Source: Cocos nucifera (lineage: Eukaryota; Streptophyta; Magnoliopsida; Arecales; Arecaceae). From it: a stretch of DNA of 64,000 nt. The translations under genes were made by a program, and so were the position numbers. The stretch covers positions 301,861 to 365,860 of the forward strand of contig QRFJ01000504.1 of NCBI GenBank assembly GCA_006176705.1, read 5' to 3'. The notes beneath the pieces were generated by a model. It was not told the DNA's origin. It ran no database searches and was given only the letters and a program-made list of their open reading frames with translations. This document shows positions 1-12,426 of this stretch, one piece after another. Position 1 is the stretch's first letter. The number at the start of each line of letters is the position of its first letter.

Positions 1-704
1 CAGTTCTTGATGAACAAATGAATATTGTTACCGGAGGCATCCAAAAGATTGTCCATGGTGCCCTTGAGTAGGATAAAAAATTATGCTATTCTGAGTATGG
101 ATCCTTTACGATGCTATACCGTATAGCTCTCAATGGCCATTATCATGAGATGGATGACCATCAAAGATGATCTATGAGTGTATATCATATTATACATGTC
201 ATACATTTTTTAATAGCAGTCCATCTGTTGATGGCAATCATCGAGGATTGTACAGGATTTTGTAGTACGGTCCATGCACCATAAAAGATTCTGGTTGTGC
301 GCTTTTTCTTTTTTTTTTTTAATATGGAAACTATAGAGACACCCTACTTATGGGGATACAAATGGGTTAGGCCATCTCTTAAAAGAATGTTGCATTGGAT
401 TATGTAGCACGGATGACCCAAAGCTTTTTGGAGGCCAGACTGGGGCAACCAGCCCTCTAGGCCAAATTTGGGACCATAAACCAGCCCATGTACATGGAGC
501 ATATCATATGAAGTTTGTGCATCAATTATTTGCTTACAAGCCATATAATTAAGTCAAAATGGATAATATTGCTTGCTTATAAATGTATTATTGTCAGATA
601 ATTTGAAAGCAATATAAACTGACCCACCTTAAATTAATCTTTTTGAGCAAAATGGTGGAAACCACCATCTCATTTCAAAGGTATGATGGGGAAGTATGGG
701 GAGT
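1..704. other. unassigned AT-rich flank
   Basis: No coding region, terminal repeat or recognisable domain is visible. Open frames here are short and resemble no known family. It is probably intergenic DNA or an old element too decayed to name. It ends where similarity to the LTR at 12427-12636 begins. Confidence 0.4.
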
Positions 705-910
705 CAACAATTCCCACATGAACTTCCTAATAGATAACATATATCCCTAAGTTTAGGTAATTAACTTGGTTATTTATTATGATCCAATGTTAGTTTAAGA
801 AATTTAAAATTTTATCCTTCTAGACCTGTAACTTGTACATATATTCATACCTATGGATGAATGAATGAAAGGTGTTCATTTTCACCTAATATTAGTATTT
901 CTATTTCTTC
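705..910 (+). repeat. 5' LTR of Copia A
   Basis: About 205 bp matching 12427-12636 almost throughout, for example TTCCCACATGAACTTC here against TTCCCACATAAACTTC there, and both close with a CTATTTCTT stretch. A primer-binding site follows within 5 bp. The exact first base is uncertain. Confidence 0.8.
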
Positions 911-914
911 TTTA

Positions 915-926
915 TGGTATCAAAGC
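915..926 (+). other. primer-binding site of Copia A
   Basis: TGGTATCAAAGC lies directly after the 5' LTR. It differs by one base from TGGTATCAGAGC, the complement of the initiator-Met tRNA 3' end used by most plant Copia elements. The G-to-A change is probably post-insertion decay. Confidence 0.85.
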
Positions 927-1005
927 ATCTTGCCAAGCATGGATCCCAAAGTTTTCTATGTCATCCACCACCTCAGCTTATATCCCAATTAATTTATTAT
1001 CAAAT

Positions 1006-1613
1006 ATATCCAGTTTGATTTCTATTAATCCTGCTACTCAACTTCTTCTAAAACTTACTATCTCAAATTTTCGAGCTTGGTATGCCCAATTTAATTCCAT
1101 CCTGATTGGTTATGATCTAATGGGATATGTTGATGGTTTTTTTCCTTGTCCACCAAAATTCATATCAAGAGATGGTAAACAAACTCTCAATCTAGCCTTT
1201 TCATAATGGGTTCATCAGAACCAATTGCTATTCAATGCAATTATTGCCTCAGTTTCTAAGTCAGTTATCTCTCTCATTGCTTCCTCTATGACATCTCAAG
1301 AAGCATGGCACAAATTTTATCGTTTGTTTGCAATTACTCCAGATCTTAAGTGATGCATCTCAAGGACCAATTATCCAGTATCACTCATGATGGCAAATCA
1401 ATTGTTGAGTATCTTCAAGCTTTCAACGCCATATTTGATGAACTGGAAATTATCAACTTGCCAGTCGATGAAGATGATTTGATCATTTATGTCTTGAATG
1501 GTCTTGGGCTAGAATTCAAACCTCTGTTAGCTGCCATTAGAGCACACAAAAATCTTATTATCTTCGAGGAGCTTTATGACAAGCTTGTTGATTTTAAAGA
1601 AATCCTTAAATGA
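1006..1613 (+). pseudogene. Copia A gag relic, copy 1 (UBN2-type capsid)
   Basis: Two open pieces in different frames together give a Copia gag. The first (to 1206, continuing past a stop to about 1350) contains 'FRAWYAQFNSILIGYDLMGY' followed by 'WHKFYRLFA'. The second (1350-1613) contains 'SIVEYLQAFNAIFDELE' and 'LIIYVLNGLGLEFKPLLAAI', typical of the UBN2/gag family of Ale/Retrofit-type Copia elements. Gag would form the cytoplasmic particle that packages element RNA. A stop at 1204-1206 and a frameshift near 1345 break it. The start is set from homology, because the preceding ATG frame runs through the LTR end and primer site and is not credible as a start. Confidence 0.8.
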
Positions 1614-1814
1614 GATATGTCTATAAAAGATACTGCTATTTTTACTACCAACTATACTTGAAAATCTAGAGGCAATCAATCAGATAAAGATAACAACTCA
1701 CGTTAAGATCGAAACTCTACACAGCAAAGAGGTGGCACTAACCAAGGTTATCCTCACAATGACTCTTTCAATCAAAATTTTTCTCAGTCACAACACCATC
1801 ACTTCAATCAAATT

Positions 1815-2680
1815 AATCCAGAAGTCTTCTGTTAATTTTGTAATTAACCGGAGCATATAGCTAAGCATTGCCACAAACTCAAGCAATTTCTCTATTTGTC
1901 ACCTATAGCCAATTGTGTTTCGTCCTCTCATGATGGTGATCAAAGTTAATTAATTGACTCAGCAACTTCCCATCGTATTACATTGGATCTTTGCAATTTT
2001 ACCATCCACTCTAATTATAATAGATCCAATGAGCTTGTAGTTGTGATGGGTCAAGTCCGGTCATAACCCATATTAGCTCTACTAAACTTCTTTCACCCTG
2101 TAAATCATTTTCTTTGAATAATGTCCTTTATGTGCCATCTAATAAATAAAATTTAAGCACGAGGGCAATACTCATATGCAAACCAAGTAAAAATGATGTC
2201 TATCCCTTGCCTACATATATTCAAGTTCCTCGGGCTTCACCATCTGTATTTATCTATCCAAGATTGACATTGGTAGCTTGGTCATCCCTCTTTTTGCATC
2301 CTTCAACATTTACTTCATAAATTTTTATCTCACATTCATATTTAGGTTCTGTGTCTCTTTGTGATCCTTGTAGATGTTATAGAAGTCATAGACTTCCCTT
2401 TGATAAGTCGATTCCTAAGTTGTAGATTTCTTGATTTAATCTATACTGACGTATGGAGTCCCGCTTCAGTTATTTTGAATGATGGTTTTCGCTATTATAT
2501 TTTTTTGTAGACTATTTCATAAAATATATTTGGTTTTACCCTTTAAAGAATAAATCAGATGTCTTTGTTTTATTTTCAAAATTTAAGGCTCTTGTTAAAA
2601 ACTTTTTCAATATGTCTATTATTTCAATTTGTTCTGTTGGAGCTGGTGATCGAATATAAAAAGTTAAAAGATTTTTTTTT
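1815..2680 (+). pseudogene. Copia A zinc knuckle, protease and integrase N-part, copy 1
   Basis: In order: a CCHC zinc-knuckle relic near 1826-1880 (C-x2-C-x4-H-x4-C with in-frame stops), then a protease-like 'LIDSATSHRITLDLCNF' stretch near 1950-2020 corresponding to the Copia D-S/T-G-A-S-H active-site block. Next come a GAG-pre-integrase zone and the start of the integrase core around 2490-2660 ('YFIKYIWFYPLKNKSDVFVL'). Compared with copy 2, about 85 bp is missing near 2155. The reading frame is lost repeatedly, and the segment is cut by the insertion that begins at 2686; it resumes at 9720. Confidence 0.75.
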
Positions 2681-2685
2681 GTTTT

Positions 2686-4330
2686 TGTTGCCCAAGGATG
2701 GCTATCCAAGAGGAGGGTGAATTAGATACTTATAAAATTTTAAGTCTAATTAAACTTTATCAATAATATGCTTTAACAACTATCCAAAAGATGTGATGAT
2801 AATGTGTGCAATATAAATAGCAGTGGAATTAAATTATATAGATTGCTAGCTATGAAATAAAACTAAGTAAGAATTGAAAGCAAATAAAGAAAACACAAGA
2901 GGGCATAATAAATACACAAAATTTATAGTAGTTTGGAGTAACCCACTTCTACGTCCACTTTTCAAGCTTTTCTTAAAAATTTTATTATAATCTTTCCTTG
3001 ATTATAGTATGTTTATTCTTTTGGACTCACAAACAAATTCAGTTGATTTAAATTTTGGCTCATCAAGCACAACCATATAATGATTATTTTTTTGAACTAA
3101 TAATCAACTTTAATTGGTTTTAACCTTGGCTCATCAATCAAACCATACAATTTCCAATTACGGGCTTGGACCGGCCTTTACCTCAAATTTCTTTCCTCTA
3201 AAAAACTTGTAAAGAAAATAAAATACAATTTCAGCAGAAAAGAAATAGAAAATGAAAACTCTTTAGAGCATGGAAGAGCTGAATTATTGATCTTTTGAAG
3301 CTTGACTTCTTTTCAATCAATGCTTGAGAAGATGTTGAGGATATTGGAGAAGATTACTTTTGAGAAACTTTCAATTCTGTACACTTTATTCCTCTCTCTT
3401 TTTTTCCAAAGATATTCAATAACCCTCTCTTAATTTGAAGATTTTTTTTCTTTAATCCATTTTCTTGCTTTTTCTATTGAGTCTTTAGCCTTTTATATGC
3501 TTAAAAGTGGCTAGAGAATGAGTTTTGACTGTTGGAACCTTTGAAATGGCCATTAAAAGTTTTTATGGATAAAAAGTTAAAGTTTTGAAAAATCAATCGT
3601 TATAGTCGTTGGGTTGGCTCAATTTTTCATTGGGTCGGCTCAGTTTTTAACTGGATTGGCATAGTATTAGTAGACTTTAAAATTCAGCTTTCTTTCTTTT
3701 TATTTTCTTAGACTGAGCCGACTAAATTTTTTATTGAGTCGACTAAGTACTGAGCCAGCTTAGTTTTCACTGGGTCTTCTCAATTTTCAGCCTTCAATAA
3801 TTCTGCATATATTTCTACATGAGTGATTTTTTATCTTCAACTTTTAAGAACTCCTTCCACCTTAATTTTTATAATTTTTTTCACTATTAAGGCTTCCAAA
3901 AACTTCTTATTTGGCTTTTATTTGAGCATTTAAAATCATTCTTTTTTTTGACTTTTCTTCTTTTGAGAAAATTTCTTCTATGAATAATTTTTTTATTTAG
4001 ATATCAAAAAATATTTAAAAATTATGAGCACTTAGAATTTTGAAACTACATATCCTTATAAATATAGTTAGACTATATAACTTATACTCAAAATTCTTTA
4101 TCATCATCAAAATCAATCTTTGGATCAACAATCTTTTTCTTTTTAATGATGATAAAACTTTTGAGTATATGCAAAATAATATATAGTAAATTTCTAAAAA
4201 ATTATATATTTAAAAGTATAAAATTATTAAATAATAAAAATATATTTTATTCTAGTTAGACTTAAGCATATACTCAATAATAACTCTTTTCTTTTTTGAC
4301 AGCATAAAAAAACTCATGGAAAGGATAAAA
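2686..4330 (+). repeat. left LTR-like arm, inverted relative to 7893-9719
   Basis: The first roughly 400 bp match both ends of the right LTR, because that LTR's own ends are inverted repeats of each other. Further in, the zone around 3590-4200 (GGGTCGGCTCAG motifs, then TCATCATCAAAATCAATCTT) matches only the reverse complement of about 8330-8790. The similarity fades near 4200-4330, and the expected ...CAACA terminus is absent. It is a truncated or rearranged LTR copy. Confidence 0.6.
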
Positions 4331-7146
4331 GACTAATCATCAAAATCAATAAGATATGAAAACTTATCATCAAAGTTTTCTTTGAAAACTTATCTTTTGA
4401 TTTAAAACATGTTTAAGGTACTTCTTTCAATTTTAGAAATTAGTTTGAATTTAAATATTAAAGTCTCTTCTTCTTTTTGAATGAATATAATCTTTAATCA
4501 GATTTTCAAATATGCACTTTTAAGCTTTAAGAAGAATAGAGTTTTATAAAAGATTTGATCATAAAATCAAGCATAATATGTATTTTAATATTCAATCTTT
4601 TTTTATAAAAAAATTTTAGTTAATTAAGTTTGAAAAAGATATGTATCAAAAATATATCGAGCAAGTCAATGATTTTAATATGTAATATTAAGGCAAATAT
4701 GAATCACTTATTTAAATTCATTTCTTAATAAAAGATTCATGATATAATTAACCTTGTAAAAAATTTTCAATGCACATCAAAATTTTAGTATTATATTTAG
4801 ATTTCAAATGAGTTTCTAAAATTAAAATTATGTATCAAAATGGTAAATTTAATTATCAAACTTAAATTAAATCAAATTAGTTTGGAGCGAGAATATATTT
4901 CAAATTTATTTTAACTTCAATTACTTTTTGTGCTTTCTATCTTTTGGTTCCATGTACTTAGACTAGGTTGGCTTAGTTTCAGACTGGGTCAATCTAATTT
5001 ATGTGCCATGCATGCTAAAGATTATTTGTGATTCTTTCTTCTCTTATTTGATTTATAGGCTAGACTTATTTTCTTGACTTGATTTTAATTCTTATTAAAT
5101 ATCAAAAAATACTTAAAAGATTATAAGTACTTGAAATTATGAAACTGCACATTCTCATAAATAGTATTAGACTTTATAACTTATACTCAAAATTTTTTGT
5201 TATCATCAAAATCAATCTTTAGATCAATAATCTCTCTTTTTTTGATGATGACAAAACTTTTGAGTATATGCAAAATAATATATAATAAATTTTTAAATAA
5301 TTATATATTTAAAAGATATAAAATCACTAAATAATAAAAATATACTTTATTCTAGTTAAGCTCAAGTATATACTCAATAATAACTCTTTTTCTTTTTAAC
5401 AGCATCAAAAAGGATAACTTAAAAGAAGGTAATCAATAAAATCAACAAAATATATATTTTTTTTAATAGTCTAAAAATATTAAGCTCCTTCTTAATATTA
5501 TAATCAATTAAGTTTAATTTTTATTCAAAAATTGCTCTCCCTTACTACATGCCATTTTTTTTTAGTTTTATTCCTTGCTTACTCTTGATACAACTAAATC
5601 GATTCTTGTCCTTATTAAATTTTATTTCTCATAACCAAATTTATATCACATTATAAAAAATATAATATTATGATAAGATTTTGATGTAATTTAATATATT
5701 AAATTTATTTTCTTTATTTACCAAATTTTCTCTTGCTTATTGTCATTATAAGTATTTACTATAATTCAAGATATCAATTGAGTTTAAAAATATTTCTTTA
5801 AGAAATTTAGCTTATCAAATAAATATGTCAATGTTTCAAATTATTTTTAAACTCTAATCATCAAAGTTCATAAATTAGTTTTATTCAATATATCTTCAAC
5901 CATAATCAATTATAATAGTCAATCAAAATAATATCATCAAAATCAATAAGATAAAATATTAAATTATTTGATATCCAATTAGCGGTATGATAATCCATCA
6001 AATCAAATAAGATCAAATAAAAATTAGGTCAAAGAACAACTAGATAAAGGCTTCAAAAGTTAGGTTCAACTAGAAAATTTTTAAGTCCTTAGAGATCAAG
6101 CCAAGATGTAATATAAATCAACAATATCAGGCACTTGATCTTTTATGAATAGATGACTTATCATAAAATACTTTGAATTAGGTAATTTTTAAGACATTTC
6201 AATAATTATATGTCTTATAAGAATGTCAAAAGTTAAATTAACTTGCAAATTTTGACACTCAAATTATTTCATATACAATCAAGCTCATTTTAACTCAAAT
6301 TTCTCAATTTAACCATGTGATATGAGAAGTTAAGAGAACATACTAAGTTAAAAAAATAAGATATATGCTTATATTAATGAGAGAAGTATATTAATTTTGA
6401 AATTTAAGTACAATCAATATATCTAAGTAGCCAAATCATTCAAGTCATGAGTATGATTATTATGAGCATAGATAAATCATCAAAATCGATCATTTATCCT
6501 AAATGAATTCAGTATATATATATTGATAGCATGATGTGTGAAGAGTTTAACATTTACCAAACATCATTACCCATCCTTTTTCATTCTAAAGCATCCATCT
6601 TTAAAGATTTTACTCTTTTCATTCTATTGGATGCTTAGCATACCTACAAAATTATTTTATAATTTTTAATATCCAAGCCATCTTAGATCTATTAAGATTA
6701 GAGTACATGGTTCCTTTTAAAATTTAAATTTATTTTATTAAAGTATGATCAATTCTTTTAAAATTATATTCTAAAATTTTATGATCTATTTTATTACATT
6801 TATAGCAAACAATCGAATGATTTTTATATGAAGCTCTTGAAAATGCATTTTTGACTATTTTCTGCTATCTCAAAGAGTTCAAACTAATTTTAATTTTGTA
6901 GAAAATAGATTTTTAATTTCTCATCATTGATTAAATATTTTCAAAACTAAATGTAAATTTTTCGATAATTAGTTTCAATATTTTAATCTCTTTTCTAAGT
7001 TTAACATTTTTTCTATAAGAGATTTTTTAGATTTCGATAATTTTTTATTTTCTTCAATCAAAGATTTCTTTTTCTTCAATAATTCATCCTTTTCAATTAC
7101 AAACTTATTCTTTTCTACATACAACATTTTCTTTTCTTGCAAAAGG
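4331..7146. other. AT-rich interior with a second partial LTR-arm copy (4905-5400)
   Basis: Most of this stretch is AT-rich with no recognised domain. The part at about 4905-5400 repeats the zone at 3990-4300 (shared TGATGACAAAACTTTTGAGT and following bases). It is also the reverse complement of about 8300-8710, so a third copy of the LTR-arm middle is present. The rest is presumably an eroded internal region. Confidence 0.45.
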
Positions 7147-7524
7147 TTATCTTATCAAAATCTTATTCTTTTCTTCAAATAAAGATATATTTAAACTTTT
7201 AAGCTTCTTATTTTTTAGCTTTAACTTTTTATATTTATCTATTAGATCATTGAAAGCATCATATAATTTATCAAATATAAATTGAGAAGAATTTTCAGAA
7301 TTTATCTCATCTTCATTGGCCTTGAGGTAAAGATTTGTAGCATTTTCTTTTTCTTTCTTATTTTTGATTTCTTTGCTTTGCTCTTCCTTAATTGAAGCTT
7401 TTTTCTTTCTTTGTTTCTTGTTCTTCTTCTTATTCTTATGAGTTACGAGGCAAAAATTAGGGTGAGCTTCCTTCTCTTCTTGGGAGTTTAATTCTTCTCT
7501 TTCATTTGCTCTCCCATAAGTCAT
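7147..7524 (-). pseudogene. gag C-terminal relic of the inserted element
   Basis: A 125-residue open frame, lysine/glutamate-rich at the start, then 'NLYLKANEDEINSENSSQF' and 'FDKLYDAFNDLIDKYKKL'. This acidic 'LCLMA.ED.....S..S..F..DELQDAF..L...YKKL' pattern is familiar from the region after the zinc knuckle in gag of SIRE-type plant Copia elements. It ends in a likely coiled coil. It lies on the minus strand about 350 bp downstream of the primer site, far too close for a full gag, so the N-terminal gag and zinc knuckle are deleted. It is a fragment, not a functional gene. The family call is moderate; a chance low-complexity frame is less likely. Confidence 0.55.
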
Positions 7525-7875
7525 TTCTATTTTTTTTCAAATTTATTTTGCTGAAATACAAGAAAAAATTAGATTGAACTCATTTATATCGAATGAATAA
7601 TAAAGTATATTTAAAGTCTTAGCATTTAATTGGATTATTTCTTCATCACCAATCAGTACATTGGATGTGTGTAGGCCATCGATTATAATCTTTCATAAAT
7701 CATAGTCATGTGATTGTATAAAGATTTTCATTCTAGCTTTCTAATATATATAATTTGATCCATTTAATAATGAAGGTCTATCTATAGAATAGTCTTTATT
7801 AAATAAAAAATTTATTTGGTTTGTTTAGATCTTTAGCTCTTGACTGTTAGGTCAATAACTAATAAGAGAGCATCT

Positions 7876-7887
7876 GCTCTGATACCA
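7876..7887 (-). other. primer-binding site (minus strand)
   Basis: Read on the minus strand this is TGGTATCAGAGC, an exact match to the initiator-Met tRNA complement used by plant Copia elements. A 5-base spacer separates it from the LTR end at 7893. It fixes the transcription direction of the inserted element as minus. Confidence 0.85.
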
Positions 7888-7892
7888 CTTAT

Positions 7893-9719
7893 TGCACAAG
7901 GATGGCTACCTAAGAGGAAGGATGAATTGAATATTTTTAAAATTAAATGACTAATAAGTAAATTAAACTAATTAAGTATTTAGATGAAACTAGCTATATG
8001 ATGTATGGTGAATAAAAGTAATAAAGTAAAAGCATATAATTATAAATACATAAATTTTATAGTGGTTTGGTGCCAAACTCAGCATTTATGTCGACTCTCC
8101 AAATATACTCGAAAATTCAACTATAATTCATAACTAGAATTATAATTCGATTATTTTTTGGACTCACAATCAAATCTAGTTGATTTTTTTTAGCTCACCA
8201 ACCAAAACTTTACAAGATTATTTTTCGGACTCATAATCAATCCAATTGATTTTTTCTGGATCACCAATCAAAATCTTATAAGTGATTATTTTTTTAGTAG
8301 TTTCATGCCTTTTAAATATATAATTATTTAAAATTTATGATATATTATTTTGCATATACTCAAAAATTTTATTATTATCAAAAAGAGAGATTATTGATTT
8401 AAAGATTGATTTTGATGATGACAAAGAGTTTTGAGTATAAGTTATAAAGTCTAACAATATTTATGAGAATGTGTAGTTTCAAAATTTTGAGTGCTTATAA
8501 TTTTTTAAATATTTTTTAATATTATAATGAGAATAAAATCAAGTTAAGAAAGCAAGTTCAGTCTATAAATCAAATTAGAGAAGAAAGGATCACAAACAAT
8601 CTTTGGTATGCATGGCATGTAAATTGGATTAATCCAGTCTGGAACTGAGCCGATTTAGTCTTAGTAGAAGTAAAAGATAGAAAGCACAGAAAGTAAAATT
8701 TTTAAGATCTAGGAGATTGAGCCAATCCAACTATAAACTAAGCTGATCTAATCAAAAACTAAGTCGACCTAGTGATTGTAATGGCTAGTTTTCAGATCTG
8801 CAGCTTTTTCATCCCATGGACTTTCCAACGACTATTTTCTCATCTCCAATAGCTAGATCTCTTTTTGAAGATAGATGTCAAAAAATGATAGATAGCCTCA
8901 AGAATACATAAGAAAATCCTTAGAGCATTAAGGACAAGCTTTTGGAGAGTTTATTAAGTATCCATTGAAAAAGCAAAAAGAGTGAGCTGAAAAGAGTAGG
9001 GAAGGAGTGATTTTTCAAACATTCTTTTATCCTTCCATCATCTTCAAAATAGAGAAAAGTAAGGCTATTGGCATTAAAGATCTTTACCTACCTCTCAAGC
9101 ATTCAAGGAGAAGAAATCAACCATACAAGCAAAGCAACCCAGATTTTCTTTTCTTAGATTTTGTAGAGTTTGTTTTTAATTATATTTTTATATTTAGTTT
9201 CAAGTTTCTTAGGGTGAGAAACTTGGGTTGGTCTAAGCCTTGAATTGGACGATTGTATTGGTTTGATTGGTGATCAAGGTTAAAATTAATTGGTATTGAT
9301 TGTTAGTCCAGAGAAAAATAATCACTTGTGAGATTTTTATTGGTAATCTAGGAAAAACCAATTGGGTTGATTGTGAGTTCGAAAAATAATCTTATATAGT
9401 TTTGGTTGGTGAGCTAGGAAAAATCAGCTAAATTTAATTATGAGATCGAAAAACAATCGGACTGTAATTTTAGTTATGAATTATAGTTGAATTTCCAAGG
9501 AATATACTTGAAAAGTGGACGTAGGTACTGAGTTTGACATCGAACTACTATAAAATTTATGTATTTATGATTGTGTGCTTTTACTCTATTACTTTTATTC
9601 ACTGCACATCACATAGCTAGTTTCATCTAAACACTTAATTGGTTTAATTTACTTATTAGTCATTTAATTGTAGAAATACCCAATTCATCCTCCTTTTGGG
9701 TAGCCATCCTCGGGCAACA
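7893..9719 (-). repeat. 5' LTR (minus strand) of the inserted element, about 1.83 kb
   Basis: Read on the minus strand it starts TGTTGCCCGAGGATGGC and ends ...CCATCCTTGTGCA, followed by the primer site. Its two ends are long imperfect inverted repeats of each other, extending some 400 bp in from each side (GGATGGCTACC, AAATGACTAATAAG, CCTCACCAACC-type motifs mirrored). The LTR could therefore fold into a large hairpin. Confidence 0.75.
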
Positions 9720-10027
9720 ATTTTCTATAGTATTATTTATTTCATAACACCACCTCATACACCTCAACATAACATAAGTGCAGAACACTATCATTGGCAT
9801 ATTATTGAGACCGGTCTTACTTTGTTGCATTAAGCTTCTCTTCCTTTTACTTTTTGGTCTCATGCATTTCAATGTACCATATATTTAATTAACAGGCTAC
9901 CTACACCAGTGCTAACTCTAAAATCACCATTTGAGGCCCTTTTTCATAAAGCACTTAATTATCAAAAATTAAGAGATTTTGGCTATTTTTGCTACCTGTG
10001 GTTGAAGCTCTACAATAATAACAAATT
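9720..10027 (+). pseudogene. Copia A integrase C-part, copy 1 (after the insertion)
   Basis: The host element resumes here. The stretch matches 11563-11866 closely, including a CAACATAACA segment and 'LINRL.TPVL', which belong to the integrase core end of Copia pol. At about 10027 it switches abruptly to sequence matching the middle of gag, the junction of the internal duplication. It contains stops and has no intact frame. Confidence 0.75.
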
Positions 10028-10029
10028 TG

Positions 10030-11870
10030 AACTAGATCTCAAGTGATGCATCTCAAGGATAGCCTTTTGCTTATTATGCCTCAAGAATAGCCTTCCGCTT
10101 ATTTAGTCATTTGTTTGCAATCGCTCCATATCTCAAGTGATGCATCTCAAGGACCAATTATCCAATATCATTTATGATGGTAAATCAGTTGCTGAGTATC
10201 TTCAAGCCTTTAAGGCCATATTTGATTAACTGGCAATATTAATTATCAACTTGCCAGTCAATGAAGATGATTTGATCATTCATGTCTTGAATGGTCTTGG
10301 GCTAGAATTCAAACCTCTTTCAGCTGCTATTAGAGCACGCAAAAATCTTATTATCTTCGAGGAGCTTTATGACAAGTTTGTTGATTTTGAAGAAATCCTT
10401 AAATGAGATGTGTCTATAAAAGATACTGCTATTTTTACTACCAACTATACTTAAAAATCTGGTGGCAATCAATCGGATAAAGGTAACAACTCACATTAAG
10501 ACTGAAACTCTACACAACAAAGAGATGGCACTAACCAAGGTTATCCTCACAATGACACTTTTAATCAGAATTTTTCTCAATCACAATACTGTCACTTCAA
10601 TCAAATTGATCCAGATGTCTTCTATTAATTTTGTAATCAATCGGAGCATACAGCTAAGCGTTGCCATAAACTCAAGCAATTTCTCTATTTGTCACCTATA
10701 GCCAACTGTGTTTCGTCCTCTCATGGTGGTGATCAAAGTTAATTGATTGACTTAGTGACTTCCCATCATGTTACATTGGATCTTTGCAATTTTATCATCC
10801 ACTCCAATTATAATGGACCCAATGAGCTTGTAGTTGTGATGGGTCAAGTTTGGTCATAACCCATGTTAGCTCTACTAAACTTCTTTCATCCTCTCAATCA
10901 TTTTCTTTGAATAATATCCTTTATGTACCATCTAATAAATAAAATTTAATCTCTATTTCAAAGTTTTACAAATCTAACCGGATCTCTATTAAATTTTTTT
11001 CATCCCATTTCTTGATAAAGAATCTAAGCATGGGGGCAATACTCACCCGTAGCCTAAGTAAAAATGATGTCTATCCCTTGCCTACACATATTCAAGTTTC
11101 TCGGGCTTCACCATCCGCATTTATCTATCCAAGATTGGCATAGGTAGCTTGGTCATCCCTCTTTTTGCATCCTTTAATGTTTACTTCATAAATTTTTATC
11201 TCGCATTCATATTTAGGTTCGGTTTCTCTTTGTGATCCTCGTAGATGTTATAGAAGTCATAGACATCCCTTTGATAAGTCAAGTCCTAAGAGTTGTAGAT
11301 TTTTTGATTTAATCTATACCGACGTATGGAGTCCCGCTCCAATTATTTTGAATGATGGTTTTTGCTATTATATTATTTTTGTAGACCATTTCACAAAATA
11401 TGTTTGGTTTTACCCTTTAAAAAATAAATCAGATGTCTTTGTTTTATTTTTGAAATTTAAGGCTCTTGTTAAAAATTTTTTCAATACATCTATTATTTTA
11501 GTTTATTCTGTTGGAGCTGATGATCGAATATACAAAGTTAAAAGATTTTTTTGCTTCTCATAATATTATTTATTTCATAACATCAGCTCATACACCTCAA
11601 CATAACACAAGTGTAGAATGCTATCATTGGCATATTGTTGAGACCGGTCTCATTTTGTTGCATTAAGCTTATGTTCCTTTTACTTTTTGGTCTCATGTAT
11701 TTCAATGTGCCATATATTTAATTAATAGGCTACTTACACCAGTGCTAAATCTAAAATCATCATATGAGGCCCTTTTTCATGAAGCAATTAATTATCAAAA
11801 ATTAAGAGTTTTTGGCTGTCTTTGCTACTTGTGGTTGAAGCCCTACAATAAAAACAAATTTAAACCATGA
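10030..11870 (+). pseudogene. Copia A gag-protease-integrase, copy 2
   Basis: A second direct copy of the segment seen at 1340-2680 plus 9720-10027. It starts in mid-gag ('LQAFKAIFD', stops included), passes a CCHC knuckle near 10615-10680 and a protease-like stretch near 10745-10830. It then gives an integrase core with 'NDGFCYYIIFVDHFTKYVWF' near 11350-11410 and 'HTPQHNTSVE' near 11595. It keeps about 85 bp (10945-11030) that copy 1 lacks. In-frame stops occur in the knuckle, and a frameshift lies near 11545. Just before it, ATCTCAAGTGATGCATCTCA occurs twice (near 10036 and 10130), marking the recombination join. Confidence 0.8.
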
Positions 11871-12426
11871 TCTAGAACTTGTATTTTGCTTGGATACTCA
11901 CTTTTATAATGTGCATATAAATATTATGATTCGACTGCTTAAAACTTTATATTTCTCATCATGTTAATTTTTATGACTAATTTTTCTTCAGTTGCACTTG
12001 CTCATGCATCTTCACTTAACCAAGTTACACTCGAGTCTTTATTTCTGTCATGTGCTGCGCTTGATCCTCCTTTCTTTACTTCTGATTTCTACCCTATTGC
12101 CAAATGTGCCTTCTTATAGACTTGCACATATTGATAATGAAACATCTTTCACAACTCCACCTATTCAACAAGGCCCATGTTCGGATGTTTCATCCTCTTT
12201 CACTTCTTCTTTGTCTTCTTCTCCTTCACATCATACACATCCCATGGTGACCTGATCTCAAAACAATATTTACAAGCCCAAATAATTTTTTATTGCCACC
12301 AAGCATCCTCTTCCATCCCACAGTGAACCTACTTATGTCACTCGAGCTCTTTGGGATCCAAATTAGTGTGCAGCCGATGCATTGGTCCATAATAGCATTT
12401 GGGAGCTTGTGCCATCTAGTCTCACT
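11871..12426 (+). pseudogene. Copia A integrase-RT linker and truncated RT start
   Basis: The serine/threonine-rich linker that separates integrase from reverse transcriptase in Copia pol is visible ('SSSFTSSLSSSPSHHTHPMV' near 12190-12250). It is followed by the 'ALWDP...ADALVHNSIWELVP' block that opens the RVT_2 domain (near 12350-12415). The remaining RT and all RNase H are missing, because the 3' LTR starts within a dozen bases. This deletion makes the element dependent on others in trans. Confidence 0.75.

Larger units (their letters stand above)
2686..9719 (-). mobile_element. Copia-type (SIRE/Maximus-like?) element inserted in Copia A, with inverted LTR arms
   Basis: The insertion begins TGTTGCCCAAGGATGGC and ends with the inverted form ...GGGCAACA, giving TG...CA termini. 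It is flanked by GTTTT (2681-2685) and ATTTT (9720-9724), a 4/5 match to a 5-bp target duplication. An LTR (7893-9719), a primer site (7876-7887) and a gag relic (7147-7524) all read on the minus strand. The left arm from 2686 to about 4330 resembles the right LTR but in inverted orientation, which is abnormal for an LTR element. No protease, integrase or reverse transcriptase was recognised between them. The lineage is suggested only by the gag fragment and the long LTR. Confidence 0.75.

Noticed and set aside
344..544. 66-residue minus-strand frame near the window start
   Set aside because: No similarity recognised and no gene context; likely chance.
9007..9243. 78-residue plus-strand frame
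   Set aside because: Lies within the 7893-9719 LTR, antisense to the element, with no recognisable family.
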